From JBDOQU01 sp039839375 (lineage in GTDB: Bacteria; Pseudomonadota; Alphaproteobacteria; DSM-16000; Inquilinaceae), in NCBI RefSeq assembly GCF_039839375.1, contig NZ_JBDOQU010000004.1, positions 62,001 to 126,000 on the forward strand: a stretch of 64,000 bases of DNA. Reading direction: 5' to 3'. Positions 1 through 8,333 of this stretch are shown in pieces. How positions within the stretch are numbered: the first letter of the stretch is position 1; each line of letters starts with the position of its first letter. Made by a program: the position numbers and the translations under genes. The notes beneath the pieces were generated by a model that saw nothing but the letters and a program-made list of their open reading frames with translations, ran no database searches and was not told the origin of the DNA.

Positions 1-128
1 ACCGACGGGTTGATGTAGGCGTCCACCGGATCGCCGGGGGCGAGACGCAGCAGGATGAAGATCAGGATGCTGAGCGCGACCAGCATGACCAGACCCAGTG
101 CAAGGCGTCGAAGGCAGTAGGAAATCAT
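1..128 (-). CDS. ABC transporter permease, DppB family (N-terminal fragment)
   Basis: This is the first 42 residues of an inner-membrane permease; the rest lies beyond the left edge. After ATG at 128 the protein starts MISYCLRRLALG, then has one hydrophobic helix followed by LAPGDPVDAYI. That is the usual N-terminus of peptide/nickel-type (DppB) permeases, where a short cytoplasmic stretch precedes the first helix and a periplasmic GDP motif. It follows the solute-binding protein gene by 60 bases on the same strand, so the two should form one importer. The substrate cannot be read from this fragment. Confidence 0.85.
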   Translation of the reverse strand, partial: MISYCLRRLALGLVMLVALSILIFILLRLAPGDPVDAYINPS

Positions 129-188
129 GTATCCGTCCGGAAGGAGACGGGCCGGCCCTCGTGGCCGGCCCGACAAGTTCGGGAGGTC

Positions 189-1775
189 TTATTCCGCGAT
201 CGCCCAATCTTCGGCGTTCGCGTCGTACGGGCCGCCGGCGGGGGCGGGCAGCCAGACGAAATTCTCCAGATCCTTGGAGGCGACGCCATAACGGCTGGCG
301 ACCCACATCGTCCCCCAAGGCAGGTTCTCGTTCATGGCCTGGCAGACATCCTGATACCGGGCGTCCAATTGGGATGTGTCGGTCTCATTCAAGGCCGCGT
401 TCAGCGCATCGGTGACTTCCGGCATTCGGACGCGCAGGAAGTTGGCTCCGGCCGGCGGGATCTGGGCCTCGTTCAGGCCGATATTGATGGCGCTGGGGTC
501 CGGGCCGTTCTGCAGGCCGGCATAGACCATCGGAAACTGCGACCAGTCCGGCTCCTGGGCGTAGATGGTGGCGTTGTAGGTCGGGACATCGACGGCCTTG
601 GGCACGACATTGATGCCGACCTGCGCCAGCATCGCCTGCATGGCGGCCAGCACGTTGGTCGCCAGCGGGTTGGTGTAGTAGGTCAGAAGCGTGATCGGCT
701 CGTCGCCGTTGATCTCCTCCCACCCGGCTTCCTCCAGCAATTGCTGCGCCTTTTCCGGATCGTAGGCATAGGGATCGATATCCGACGGAACCAGATGATC
801 GGCGACGTAACCGCAATTGGCCGCTTCCGCCGCGCCGCCATAAAGGCTCTCGATGATCGCCTCACGGTTGATCGCGTGCATCACCGCCCGACGGACGCGC
901 GTATCCTCCCAGAGCGGGACTTCATTGTTGAAGCCCAGATAGTTGACGACATAGGACTGGCCCGCGATGACGTTGAACGCCTCCTCGTCGAAGGTCGCCG
1001 CGTCGTCGGCCTCCACATAGCTGATCGAGATTTCGCCCGCCTTCAGCGCGGCGACTGCGGCGGCCGTATTCTCGAAGTACCGGTTGATGATCCGGTCCAG
1101 CTTGGGCGTGCCTTCCCGGTAGTCCGGATTGGCGACAAGTTCGACATACTGGTCGGTGACATATTCGGAGAAGGCGAAGGGGCCGGTGCCGATGGGCGAC
1201 GTCGACCACCATTCGTTGCGGGCCAGATTGTCGGCGGGAATCTCCGACAACGCGTGCTGGGGCAGCATCATAAGCTGCGTCAGCGTATTCAGCAGGCCGG
1301 CATTGGGTTCCGACAGCGTCAGGATCGCGGTCCGGTCGTCCGGCGTCTCCACCGTTTCGATCGCGCCCAGGCGGGCGGCGAAGACGGTCCCCGTCTCTCC
1401 CTGCTGTGCCAGATCGATCGTGAACTTCACGTCTTCTGAGGTGAAGGCTTCGCCGTCATGCCATGTCGCGTCGGCGAGATGGAATGTATAGGTCAGCTTG
1501 TCCTCGCTGACCTCGTAGCTTTCAGCCAGCGCGCCCTGGATCGCGGCCAGGTCCTGGTCCCAGATCACCAGCGGTTCGAAATAGAGGCTGAGCCAGGTGA
1601 AGCCGGCCGTCGCCATCAGCGGATTGAAGTTCCCCTGGAATCCTCCGGGGCCCACGTCGAAGGCTCCGGTGAGGGTGCCGCCATCGGCTGCGAGTGATTC
1701 ACCCGGCTGTGCGGCCATTCCGGCGACGATTGCGGTGGCCAGGGCCAGCGTTGACGCCATTGTCGTGAATTTCAT
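189..1775 (-). CDS. ABC transporter substrate-binding protein, family 5 (DppA-like)
   Basis: A periplasmic binding protein (528 aa) for a Dpp/Opp-type importer. It begins with a Sec-type signal peptide (hydrophobic core about residues 7-22, AxA-like cleavage near residue 30). The mature protein has the SBP_bac_5 layout, with YEVSEDKLTYTFHL and WHDGEAFTSEDVKF near residues 86-118. A strong GGGAGGAG ribosome site precedes the ATG. It sits between the GntR regulator and the permease and is divergent from Gfo/Idh/MocA and NanE-NanK genes. Family 5 systems can carry peptides, opines or sugars, and one (SatABCD of Haemophilus) carries sialic acid. An aminosugar ligand is inferred from context only. 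Confidence 0.9.
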   Translation of the reverse strand: MKFTTMASTLALATAIVAGMAAQPGESLAADGGTLTGAFDVGPGGFQGNFNPLMATAGFTWLSLYFEPLVIWDQDLAAIQGALAESYEVSEDKLTYTFHLADATWHDGEAFTSEDVKFTIDLAQQGETGTVFAARLGAIETVETPDDRTAILTLSEPNAGLLNTLTQLMMLPQHALSEIPADNLARNEWWSTSPIGTGPFAFSEYVTDQYVELVANPDYREGTPKLDRIINRYFENTAAAVAALKAGEISISYVEADDAATFDEEAFNVIAGQSYVVNYLGFNNEVPLWEDTRVRRAVMHAINREAIIESLYGGAAEAANCGYVADHLVPSDIDPYAYDPEKAQQLLEEAGWEEINGDEPITLLTYYTNPLATNVLAAMQAMLAQVGINVVPKAVDVPTYNATIYAQEPDWSQFPMVYAGLQNGPDPSAINIGLNEAQIPPAGANFLRVRMPEVTDALNAALNETDTSQLDARYQDVCQAMNENLPWGTMWVASRYGVASKDLENFVWLPAPAGGPYDANAEDWAIAE

Positions 1776-1814
1776 GCAGAACTCCTCCCTTTACTGGTTA
1801 GGACCGCGTTGCTC

Positions 1815-2543
1815 CTACGGGTTCTTCTTTGCGGCCAGGACTGAGGCGATGCCGTCATAGTGCCGGTCGAGCCGGGCGCGTGCTTCGGCAGGATCACGCG
1901 CGGCGATGGCGTCGATGATCTGCTGGTGATCGCGCCAGGTCGCCATGGGGTTCGGGTTGTTCAGGTTGACGAAATCGGACGTCTTGTAGAAGGCGAGCCA
2001 GAACACCTCGATCAGCCGCGTCAGCATCCGGTTGTCCAGGCACCTGAACAGAAGGTGGTGGAACCGCTGATCTTCCTCGGCGAAGCTCTCATTGGACTCG
2101 GCTTTGACCTTCATCTGGTCGACCGTCTCCTGAAGCGCCGCCAGATCGGCCTCGCCGATTCGCTCGATCGTCTGTTCGACCAGCGCGACCTCGAGCACGC
2201 GGCGGATATCCAGCACCTCCTCCACATCCCGCAGCGTCCCGCCCAGCCCGAAGGCGAGATTGTCCAGCAGGGGTTCGAAGGAGAACTCCTTCACGAAGAC
2301 GCCGACGCCGCGCCGGGTTTCCAGGATGCCAAGGGATTCCAGGCCTTTGATCGCCTCGCGCACGGAATTCCGGCTGACGCCCAGGCGCTGGGCCAGGAAC
2401 CCTTCCGGGGGCAGCGGGTCGCCGGCCTTCAGGCGGTTCTCGGCGATATGGCTGCGAACGCTTTCCTGCACCGAAACGTGCAGGAGCGGCGGCCTCGACA
2501 CCGGCTTGATCGATTTCAGCTCATCCATCGCGCGTTCCGCCAT
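1815..2543 (-). CDS. GntR-family transcriptional regulator, FadR subfamily
   Basis: A one-component regulator of 242 aa. An N-terminal winged helix-turn-helix (RLGVSRNSVREAIKGLESLG, then the wing ETRRGVGVF) is followed by an all-helical FCD effector domain with a conserved histidine near RFHHLLF. Start at 2543 (MAERAMDEL) is chosen because an upstream in-frame extension would run into the divergent dehydrogenase gene; 2528 is an alternative. It heads the strand carrying the importer and faces the catabolic genes, with a 28-base palindrome between them. It probably controls both arms. NanR of E. coli, the sialate regulator, belongs to the same subfamily. Confidence 0.88.
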   Translation of the reverse strand: MAERAMDELKSIKPVSRPPLLHVSVQESVRSHIAENRLKAGDPLPPEGFLAQRLGVSRNSVREAIKGLESLGILETRRGVGVFVKEFSFEPLLDNLAFGLGGTLRDVEEVLDIRRVLEVALVEQTIERIGEADLAALQETVDQMKVKAESNESFAEEDQRFHHLLFRCLDNRMLTRLIEVFWLAFYKTSDFVNLNNPNPMATWRDHQQIIDAIAARDPAEARARLDRHYDGIASVLAAKKNP

Positions 2544-2571
2544 TCGCTCGAAACTTGGCCCTTGTTGTATG

Positions 2572-2599
2572 TCGACTTGTAGGATATCCGTCAAGTCGA
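2572..2599. promoter_or_regulatory. Near-perfect 28-base palindrome, candidate GntR operator
   Basis: The arms TCGACTTG (2572-2579) and CAAGTCGA (2592-2599) are exact inverse complements and flank a central GGATATCC palindrome (2582-2589); only the two bases between each arm and the core fail to pair. It lies in the 80-base gap between the divergent GntR and dehydrogenase starts. That is where a regulator controlling both directions would bind. Binding by the neighbouring GntR protein is inferred. Confidence 0.6.
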
Positions 2600-2623
2600 T
2601 ATTGAGGGTGCTGGGAGATCGGC

Positions 2624-3610
2624 ATGAGAATAGCGCTGGCGGGAGTGGCGCACTGGCATGCGGAAATGCATGCAAAAGCCGTGGCTGCGGCGGGCTCCAC
2701 GCTCGGCTGCGTCTGGGATCCCGATATCGCCATGGCGCGGCGGTTCGCGGCCATGCACGGCGCGGCGGTCGCCGAAGAACTTGACGCGCTGGTCACGGCG
2801 CGGCCCGACCTTGTGGTGGCGATGGGCCAGGCCGACCGGATGCCGGAACTCACCGATCTGCTGATGGATGCCGGCCTGCCGATCGTCATGGAGAAGCCGG
2901 CCGCGCTTTCGGCCGCCCATCTGGCGCCGGTCGAGGAGCGGGCGCGGAAGGAGGGGCATTTCATCGCCGTCCCGCTGCCCAACCGGCTGAGCCCGATCTG
3001 GGCCGAGATGGCGGCGTTGCGCGCCGATGGGCGGCTGGGCGATCTCTCCCACGCCCAGTTCAGGATCATCAACGGGCCGCCGGAACGCTATCGTCGCGAC
3101 GGCGCCGGCTGGGTGCTGGACCCGGCCCGGCATGGCGGCGGGGCCCTGCGGAATCTGGGCATTCACGGAATCGATGCGGCGCTTTCGCTCGCCGACGCAG
3201 CCGCCGATCAGGACATCGAGATCGTGGGCGTCTCGCTCGACGACCGGCTGTACGGCGAGGCTGTCGAGGAATATGCGGTCGTTATCCTGAGAATGCCCGG
3301 CGGCATGACCGTGTCGGTGGAAGCCGGCTACACCTACGCCTCGATGGAGGCGGGCGGCGACTTCGAATGGCGAATCTCGACACGGAACGCCTATCTCACC
3401 GACCGGGGAGCCGCCTGCGCGGTCGCCACATTGGATGATTGCGCGGAACGGACGCTTACGCCGCTCCTCCCGGCGGATCGGTACGACGCCTTCATGATCG
3501 ATACGCTCGGCCGCATCGCCCGTGGCGAACCGCCGGCGGTCGGGATAGGAGACTATGCGCGGGCGATGAGGCTGATAGACCGGATTTACCAGAAAGAGGG
3601 CTGCCGATGA
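2624..3610 (+). CDS. Gfo/Idh/MocA family oxidoreductase (first of a pair)
   Basis: An NAD(P)-dependent sugar or aminosugar dehydrogenase of 328 aa. The N-terminal Rossmann region starts MRIALAGVAHWH, and the family's EKP motif occurs as VMEKPAAL near residue 90. The C-terminal alpha/beta domain carries GGGALRNLGIHGIDAA, with the usual GxxxDxxxH-like active-site stretch shifted to NLGIHGID. GGGAGA precedes the ATG. It overlaps the next gene by 4 bases. The glycine-rich nucleotide motif is atypical (AGVAHWH instead of GxGxxG), so cofactor binding may differ from its partner. The substrate is unknown; some family members oxidise 2,7-anhydro-sialic acid. Confidence 0.85.
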   Translation: MRIALAGVAHWHAEMHAKAVAAAGSTLGCVWDPDIAMARRFAAMHGAAVAEELDALVTARPDLVVAMGQADRMPELTDLLMDAGLPIVMEKPAALSAAHLAPVEERARKEGHFIAVPLPNRLSPIWAEMAALRADGRLGDLSHAQFRIINGPPERYRRDGAGWVLDPARHGGGALRNLGIHGIDAALSLADAAADQDIEIVGVSLDDRLYGEAVEEYAVVILRMPGGMTVSVEAGYTYASMEAGGDFEWRISTRNAYLTDRGAACAVATLDDCAERTLTPLLPADRYDAFMIDTLGRIARGEPPAVGIGDYARAMRLIDRIYQKEGCR

Positions 3611-4611
3611 TCGGAGTCGGGATACTGGGCGCGGGGCATTTCGGCGCCGTCCACGCCCGCGCCATAGCGGTGACGAAGGGCGTCCGCGTCACGGCTGTCT
3701 GCCGCGAAAACGGCCCGGCGGCTGCTGCCTTCGCCGCCGAGCATGGCGGCGTTCCCTATACCGACTGGCGTCGGATGCTGGAGGATGCCAGCGTGGACGT
3801 GGTGGTGATCGCGACGCCCCACCATCTGCACCGGGAGATGGCGGTCGCGGCCGCGGAGGCCGGAAAGCATATCCTGCTGGAAAAGCCGATGGCTCCCACG
3901 ACGGCGGATTGCGACGTTATCAATGCGGCGGTCGCGAAGGCGGGCGTGGTCCTGATGATCGGCCACATAATGCATTTCGCCCTGCCATGCCTGAAAGCCC
4001 GCGATATCCTTGAGGCAGGCGATCTCGGCCGTCCGCTCGTGGGGTCGAGCTGGCTGATCAAGCTGTGGATGGAGGAAAACCGCCGGCCCTGGCACCTTTC
4101 TCCGGACACCGGAGGCGGCATGCTGATGACAGCCGGCATTCATGCGCTGGACAGGCTGATCTGGCTCATGGGGTCGATGCCGGAAGCCGTCTCCGCCGTC
4201 TCTGGCTCCTTGTTCCATGAGCAGGCCGCCGATGACACCGCCTTGATGATGTTGCGCTTCGCCGATGGCGGGCTGGGCCAGGTCGCCAGCATCGGCTATC
4301 GCAACGGCGCGCCGTCCTTCGCCATGGATCTGGTGTGCGAGGGCGGCGTGATCCGCGTCGATTTCGACAGCGGCGTCCATATCGGCCGGGGAACGAGCTG
4401 GACTCCCGTCCCGGAATCCATCGAGCCGGACTGGATGGATCGGGCCGTGGCCCGTGAATGGGTGACGATGGCCGCCGCGATAAGAGGGGAAGCCCCGGTA
4501 GCGGTCACGGGCGCTTATGGAAGGGGGGTCATCGCCTGCATCGAAGCCGCCCGTCGCGCGGCGGAAGAGCGATATGAAATTCCTCTGGGCGATGGAACGC
4601 CTGAGACGTGA
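3607..4611 (+). CDS. Gfo/Idh/MocA family oxidoreductase (second of a pair)
   Basis: An NAD(P)-dependent dehydrogenase of 334 aa with a clear GILGAGHFGAVHARA nucleotide motif at residues 4-18, the EKPMAP motif near residue 97, and the catalytic-region sequence GGGMLMTAGIHALDRLIWLMG. ATG at 3607 overlaps the preceding stop as ATGA. That coupling is why this start is preferred over a longer upstream extension. It is followed by NanE-NanK with a GTGA overlap, so the three proteins should be made together. It may act on the same sugar as its neighbour, for instance as an oxidation and reduction pair, but this is inference. Confidence 0.9.
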   Translation: MIGVGILGAGHFGAVHARAIAVTKGVRVTAVCRENGPAAAAFAAEHGGVPYTDWRRMLEDASVDVVVIATPHHLHREMAVAAAEAGKHILLEKPMAPTTADCDVINAAVAKAGVVLMIGHIMHFALPCLKARDILEAGDLGRPLVGSSWLIKLWMEENRRPWHLSPDTGGGMLMTAGIHALDRLIWLMGSMPEAVSAVSGSLFHEQAADDTALMMLRFADGGLGQVASIGYRNGAPSFAMDLVCEGGVIRVDFDSGVHIGRGTSWTPVPESIEPDWMDRAVAREWVTMAAAIRGEAPVAVTGAYGRGVIACIEAARRAAEERYEIPLGDGTPET

Positions 4612-6194
4612 TCGATATGGCGAAACCGTCCCATGCCCTTCCGGAAACGCTCCGGCGTGCGCTTGTCGTCTCCTGCCAGCCGGTGCCCGGAGGGCCGTTC
4701 GACAACATTGAAGGCGTCGTCGCCTTCGCTCGGGCCGCAGAGACGGCGGGAGCGAAGGGCCTGCGCATCGAAGGGGAGAGGAATGTTGCGGCGGTCGTAA
4801 AGGTCAGCGCCCTTCCGGTGGTCGGTCTTGTGAAGCGCGACCTTGAGAAGAGTCCGGTGCGGATCACCCCGTTTCCGGAGGATGTGGAAGCGCTCGCGGA
4901 CGCTGGAGCCGCGATCATCGCGGTGGACGCCACCGTTCGGTCTCGACCGGCGCCGGTTGCGGCGTTGATTGCGGCGATCCATCGTCGCGGGCTGCTGGCG
5001 ATGGCCGACATCTCGACGGTGGAGGAGGCTTCGGCCGCCATCGCCGCCGGCGCGGACATCGTCGCGACCACCATGTCCGGATATACCGGCGATAATCTCC
5101 CTCCCGTCAGCCCGGACATCGATCTTGTCCGCGACTGCGTGCGTCTGGGACATCCGGTTTTCGCGGAAGGGAGATACAATTCCCCGGCCCTCGCCAGGGC
5201 GGCGATCGATGCCGGCGCGGCGGCGGTCGTGGTGGGATCGGCGATTACCCGACCGGAACACATTACCGGCTGGTTCCGTGACGCGGTCGATGCCGCGTCG
5301 GCCGCCGGCCGGACGGCGCTGGCCTTCGATATCGGCGGCACCAAGACTCTTGCCGCCCTGGTGCGCGGGCCCGAAATCCTCGACCGGCGGATGATCGCGA
5401 CCCCGCGGAATCCGGCCGATCCGCAATGGCTGGATGAGATCGCGGGTCTGGCCGGCGACTGGGCAGGCGGCTTTGATGCCGCCATGGCCGTGGTCACCGG
5501 CCTGGCCATGGACGGGTGCTGGTCCGCGCTCAATCCCGACATTCTGGCTGTGCCCGACAACTACCCGCTCGCGCGGCTTCTCTCTGAGAGACTAGGCGTG
5601 GCGACCGACATGGTGAACGACGCCCAGGCGGCGGCCTGGGGCGAATACCGCTATGGGGCGGGCAGGGGGCGCGACATCGTCTTCATCACGGTGTCCAGCG
5701 GGGTCGGAGGCGGCGTCGTCGCCAATGGAACGCTGATGCGCGGCAGTCGCGGGCTGGCCGGCAGCCTTGGCCAGATCCGCCGGCTGGCCGGCGACGACGC
5801 GGTCAGGTTCGAGGCCTCGGCGTCGGGTTTCGGCATGGCCACCGCTGCGCGCGCCCTCGGACGGGAAATGGACGCCAGGGAGATATTCCAGGTGGCCCGC
5901 CACGGCGGGGAATGGGCGGAACGGATCATCGCCGACGCGGCGGATGAAATGGCGTCAGGGCTCGCGACGATCCAGGCGCTCATAGATCCGGATCTGATCG
6001 TCATCGGTGGAGGCGTCGGGTTGGTCGACGATTTCCGCGACCGGCTGCGCCGGGCCTTCGATGCTTACCCGCCGGTCCTCGTGCCCGAGATCGTCAAGGC
6101 CGAACTCGGACCCGACGCGGGCATCATCGGCGGCGCGGATCTGGCGACAGGGGATCGGATTGTCGATCAACCCGTTATCCTGATCAGGCCATAA
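4608..6194 (+). CDS. nanEK: Fused N-acetylmannosamine-6-phosphate 2-epimerase / ROK-family N-acetylmannosamine kinase
   Basis: A 528-aa bifunctional protein. Residues 1-228 are NanE-like: GLVKRD puts the catalytic lysine at K76 and FAEGRYN the catalytic glutamate at E188, followed by VVVGSAITRPEHI. Residues from about 236 are a ROK kinase with the ATP-binding FDIGGTKT motif (240-246) and VGGGVG near the end. Known chemistry is ManNAc to ManNAc-6-P (NanK) and on to GlcNAc-6-P (NanE). The Cys/His zinc-binding motif usual in ROK kinases is not visible after GSRGLAGSLGQI. The GTG start overlaps the previous stop. No NanA lyase is present in the window. Confidence 0.9.
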   Translation: MIDMAKPSHALPETLRRALVVSCQPVPGGPFDNIEGVVAFARAAETAGAKGLRIEGERNVAAVVKVSALPVVGLVKRDLEKSPVRITPFPEDVEALADAGAAIIAVDATVRSRPAPVAALIAAIHRRGLLAMADISTVEEASAAIAAGADIVATTMSGYTGDNLPPVSPDIDLVRDCVRLGHPVFAEGRYNSPALARAAIDAGAAAVVVGSAITRPEHITGWFRDAVDAASAAGRTALAFDIGGTKTLAALVRGPEILDRRMIATPRNPADPQWLDEIAGLAGDWAGGFDAAMAVVTGLAMDGCWSALNPDILAVPDNYPLARLLSERLGVATDMVNDAQAAAWGEYRYGAGRGRDIVFITVSSGVGGGVVANGTLMRGSRGLAGSLGQIRRLAGDDAVRFEASASGFGMATAARALGREMDAREIFQVARHGGEWAERIIADAADEMASGLATIQALIDPDLIVIGGGVGLVDDFRDRLRRAFDAYPPVLVPEIVKAELGPDAGIIGGADLATGDRIVDQPVILIRP

Positions 6195-6208
6195 TCAGGA
6201 GGACCGCC

Positions 6209-6451
6209 ATGACAGGCGCCAGCCGGATCAAAGAGCATATGGAGGTGATCGGTGCCGACGGGGTTCATGTCGGCACGGTCGACCGCGTCGAAAGTCACCG
6301 CATCAAACTGACCCGGCAGGACAGCGGGGAAGGGTCGCATAAGGGCCATCACCATTACGTCTCGCTGGGCCTGGTCGCCGACGTCGAGGGCGACAAGGTG
6401 CGCTTGGCCGCCAATGGCGATGTCGCGGTGACAATGGAGGAAGAGCGGTAA
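6209..6451 (+). CDS. DUF2171 domain protein
   Basis: A small protein of 80 aa that resembles the DUF2171/PRC-barrel-like family. It has an N-terminal IKEHMEVIGADGVHVGTVDRVE strand pattern, then a His-rich loop (GSHKGHHHYVSLGLV) and LAANGDVAV at the end. An exact AGGAGG ribosome site precedes the ATG. It is 14 bases after the NanE-NanK gene and may be co-transcribed, but no functional link is evident. The family has no established biochemical role; PRC-barrel-like folds often mediate RNA or protein contacts. Confidence 0.8.
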   Translation: MTGASRIKEHMEVIGADGVHVGTVDRVESHRIKLTRQDSGEGSHKGHHHYVSLGLVADVEGDKVRLAANGDVAVTMEEER

Positions 6452-6479
6452 GGAACCCGCTGCTCTCAGGGAACGTCCG

Positions 6480-8213
6480 TCAGCGGAACAGGTTGGTGCG
6501 GGCCAGATCGACCACCGTGTCGCCACGCCCGCTCATCACCGCCTTCAGGACGTAGAGGCTGAAGCCCCTGGCTTGCTCCAGTGTGATCTTCGGCGGGATG
6601 GAAAGTTCCTGCCTGGCGACGACGACGTCGATCAACGCCGGGCCGGGATGGTGGAGGATCTCGCGTAAGCCGGCTTCCAGATCGCCGGGGTCCTCGATCC
6701 GCACGGCATGGATTCCGGCGGCGCGCGCCATGCCGGCGAAATCGGGGTTTTTCAGCGCCACGCCGGTCTCGACCAGACCGGCGGCCTTCATCTCCATCTC
6801 GACGAACCCCAGAGTGCCATTGGTGAAGACGACGGTCTTCACCGGCAGGGCAAGCTGCGCCAGCGTCAGGAAATCGCCCATGAGCATGGCAAAGCCGCCG
6901 TCACCCGAAAGGGAAACGACCTGCCGGCGGGGATAGGCGCTCTGTGCGCCGATGGCCTGCGGCAGGGCGTTCGCCATCGAACCATGGGCGAACGAGCCGA
7001 TCAGTCGCCGCCGGCCGTTCATCTTCAGATAGCGCGCCGCCCAGATGGTCGGCGTGCCGACATCGACGGTGAAGATGGCGTCGTCGGCCGCGATTTCGCT
7101 CACCAGTCGCGCGACGTGCTGAGGGTGGATCGGCGGCTTGCCCGGCTTCCCCTGGGCCAGATCGTCCAGGTCCTTGCGGGTTGTCCGGTAATGGTCAAGC
7201 GCCTTGTCGAGCCACGTCCTGTCCGTCTTGACGTCAATTCTGGGAAGAAGGCCTTCGATCGTGTGGGCCACGTCGCCGACCAACCCCAATTCGATCCGCG
7301 TGCGACGGCCGAGATTCTCGGGCCGCAGGTCCACCTGAGCGACCTTCGCCGTCTCGGGATAGAACTGGCGATAGGGAAAATCGGTGCCGAGCATCAGCAG
7401 GGCATCGCATCCCATCAACGCGTGGTAGCCCGACGAGAAGCCAATCAGTCCGGTCATGCCGACATCGTAAGGATTGTCGTACTCGACGAACTCCTTGCCG
7501 CCGAGAGCATGCACGATCGGCGCTTTCAGCGCTTCAGCGAGCGCAAGCAGGGGTTGGTGAGCCCCCTGGCAGCCGCGGCCGCACAGCAGGGTCACCTTGC
7601 CTGCCCGGTTCAGGAGGTCGGCCAGGGCGTCGAGCTCTCGATCCGCCGGGCGGATAATCGCCGGCGCCGGCAAGAGACCCGCGGTGGGTGAAACGACGTC
7701 GGACGTCGCGGCCTGGGTCGCCACGTTGCCGGGAATGACGATGACGGCCACTCCCCGATGGCCGACCGCCGCCCGGATGGCCGTTTCGAGCGTGCGGGGC
7801 ATCTGAGCGGGATCGGACACGGTCTCGCAATAGACGCTGCACTCGCGGAAGAGCGCTTCAGGGCGAGTCTCCTGGAAGTAGTTCGAGCCGATCTCGGCGC
7901 TCGGGATGTGAGCCGCGATGGCAAGAACTGGCGTGCGGCTCCGGTTGCAATCGTAAAGCCCGTTGATCAGGTGGAGATTCCCCGGGCCACAGGAGCCGGC
8001 GCAAACCGCGAGCTTGCCCGTCAACTGCGCTTCCGCGCCGGCGGCGAAGGCGGCGCTCTCTTCATGACGCACATGGGCCCAGTCGATCTTGCCGCGCTTT
8101 CTGAGCGCTTCGGTGATCGCGTTCAGGCTGTCGCCGACGATGCCGTAGATTCGCTCGACCCCCGCCGCTTGCAGCGTTTCGGCCATCAGGTCCGCCACAG
8201 TGTCGATCGGCAT
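6480..8213 (-). CDS. poxB: Thiamine-dependent pyruvate oxidase / pyruvate:ubiquinone dehydrogenase (PoxB-like)
   Basis: A 577-aa ThDP enzyme, the usual length for PoxB. It has the N-terminal ThDP domain with the catalytic glutamate in VRHEESAAFAA, a central FAD-type domain, and the C-terminal ThDP-binding motif LSGDGGFAMLMGD followed by FTNGTLGF. PoxB oxidatively decarboxylates pyruvate to acetate and CO2 and passes electrons to membrane ubiquinone through FAD. Start 8213 is supported by GAGGGAGA just upstream; a start 10 codons further up lacks this. It is convergent with the DUF2171 gene and appears monocistronic. Confidence 0.88.
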   Translation of the reverse strand: MPIDTVADLMAETLQAAGVERIYGIVGDSLNAITEALRKRGKIDWAHVRHEESAAFAAGAEAQLTGKLAVCAGSCGPGNLHLINGLYDCNRSRTPVLAIAAHIPSAEIGSNYFQETRPEALFRECSVYCETVSDPAQMPRTLETAIRAAVGHRGVAVIVIPGNVATQAATSDVVSPTAGLLPAPAIIRPADRELDALADLLNRAGKVTLLCGRGCQGAHQPLLALAEALKAPIVHALGGKEFVEYDNPYDVGMTGLIGFSSGYHALMGCDALLMLGTDFPYRQFYPETAKVAQVDLRPENLGRRTRIELGLVGDVAHTIEGLLPRIDVKTDRTWLDKALDHYRTTRKDLDDLAQGKPGKPPIHPQHVARLVSEIAADDAIFTVDVGTPTIWAARYLKMNGRRRLIGSFAHGSMANALPQAIGAQSAYPRRQVVSLSGDGGFAMLMGDFLTLAQLALPVKTVVFTNGTLGFVEMEMKAAGLVETGVALKNPDFAGMARAAGIHAVRIEDPGDLEAGLREILHHPGPALIDVVVARQELSIPPKITLEQARGFSLYVLKAVMSGRGDTVVDLARTNLFR

Positions 8214-8333
8214 GTCCGTCTCCCTCGCTGATGCCCGACCCAAATTTCCAGTCGCAGGTTACCCTACAGCAGGATGCGGGGCATTGGCGCTCCGGAGCGG
8301 GATCAAATCCGCATGCTCGCCGGCGGCGTTCTC

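Noticed and set aside
369..1439. Long plus-strand open frame of 356 codons opposite the binding-protein gene
   Set aside because: It is the antisense shadow of the family 5 binding protein; the product is Arg/Gly-rich with no domain, and the minus-strand gene has a signal peptide and a strong ribosome site.
2565..2575. TTGTATGTCGA as a FadR-type TNGTNNNACNA half-site
   Set aside because: It fails one conserved base, and the 28-base palindrome beside it is a far better operator candidate.
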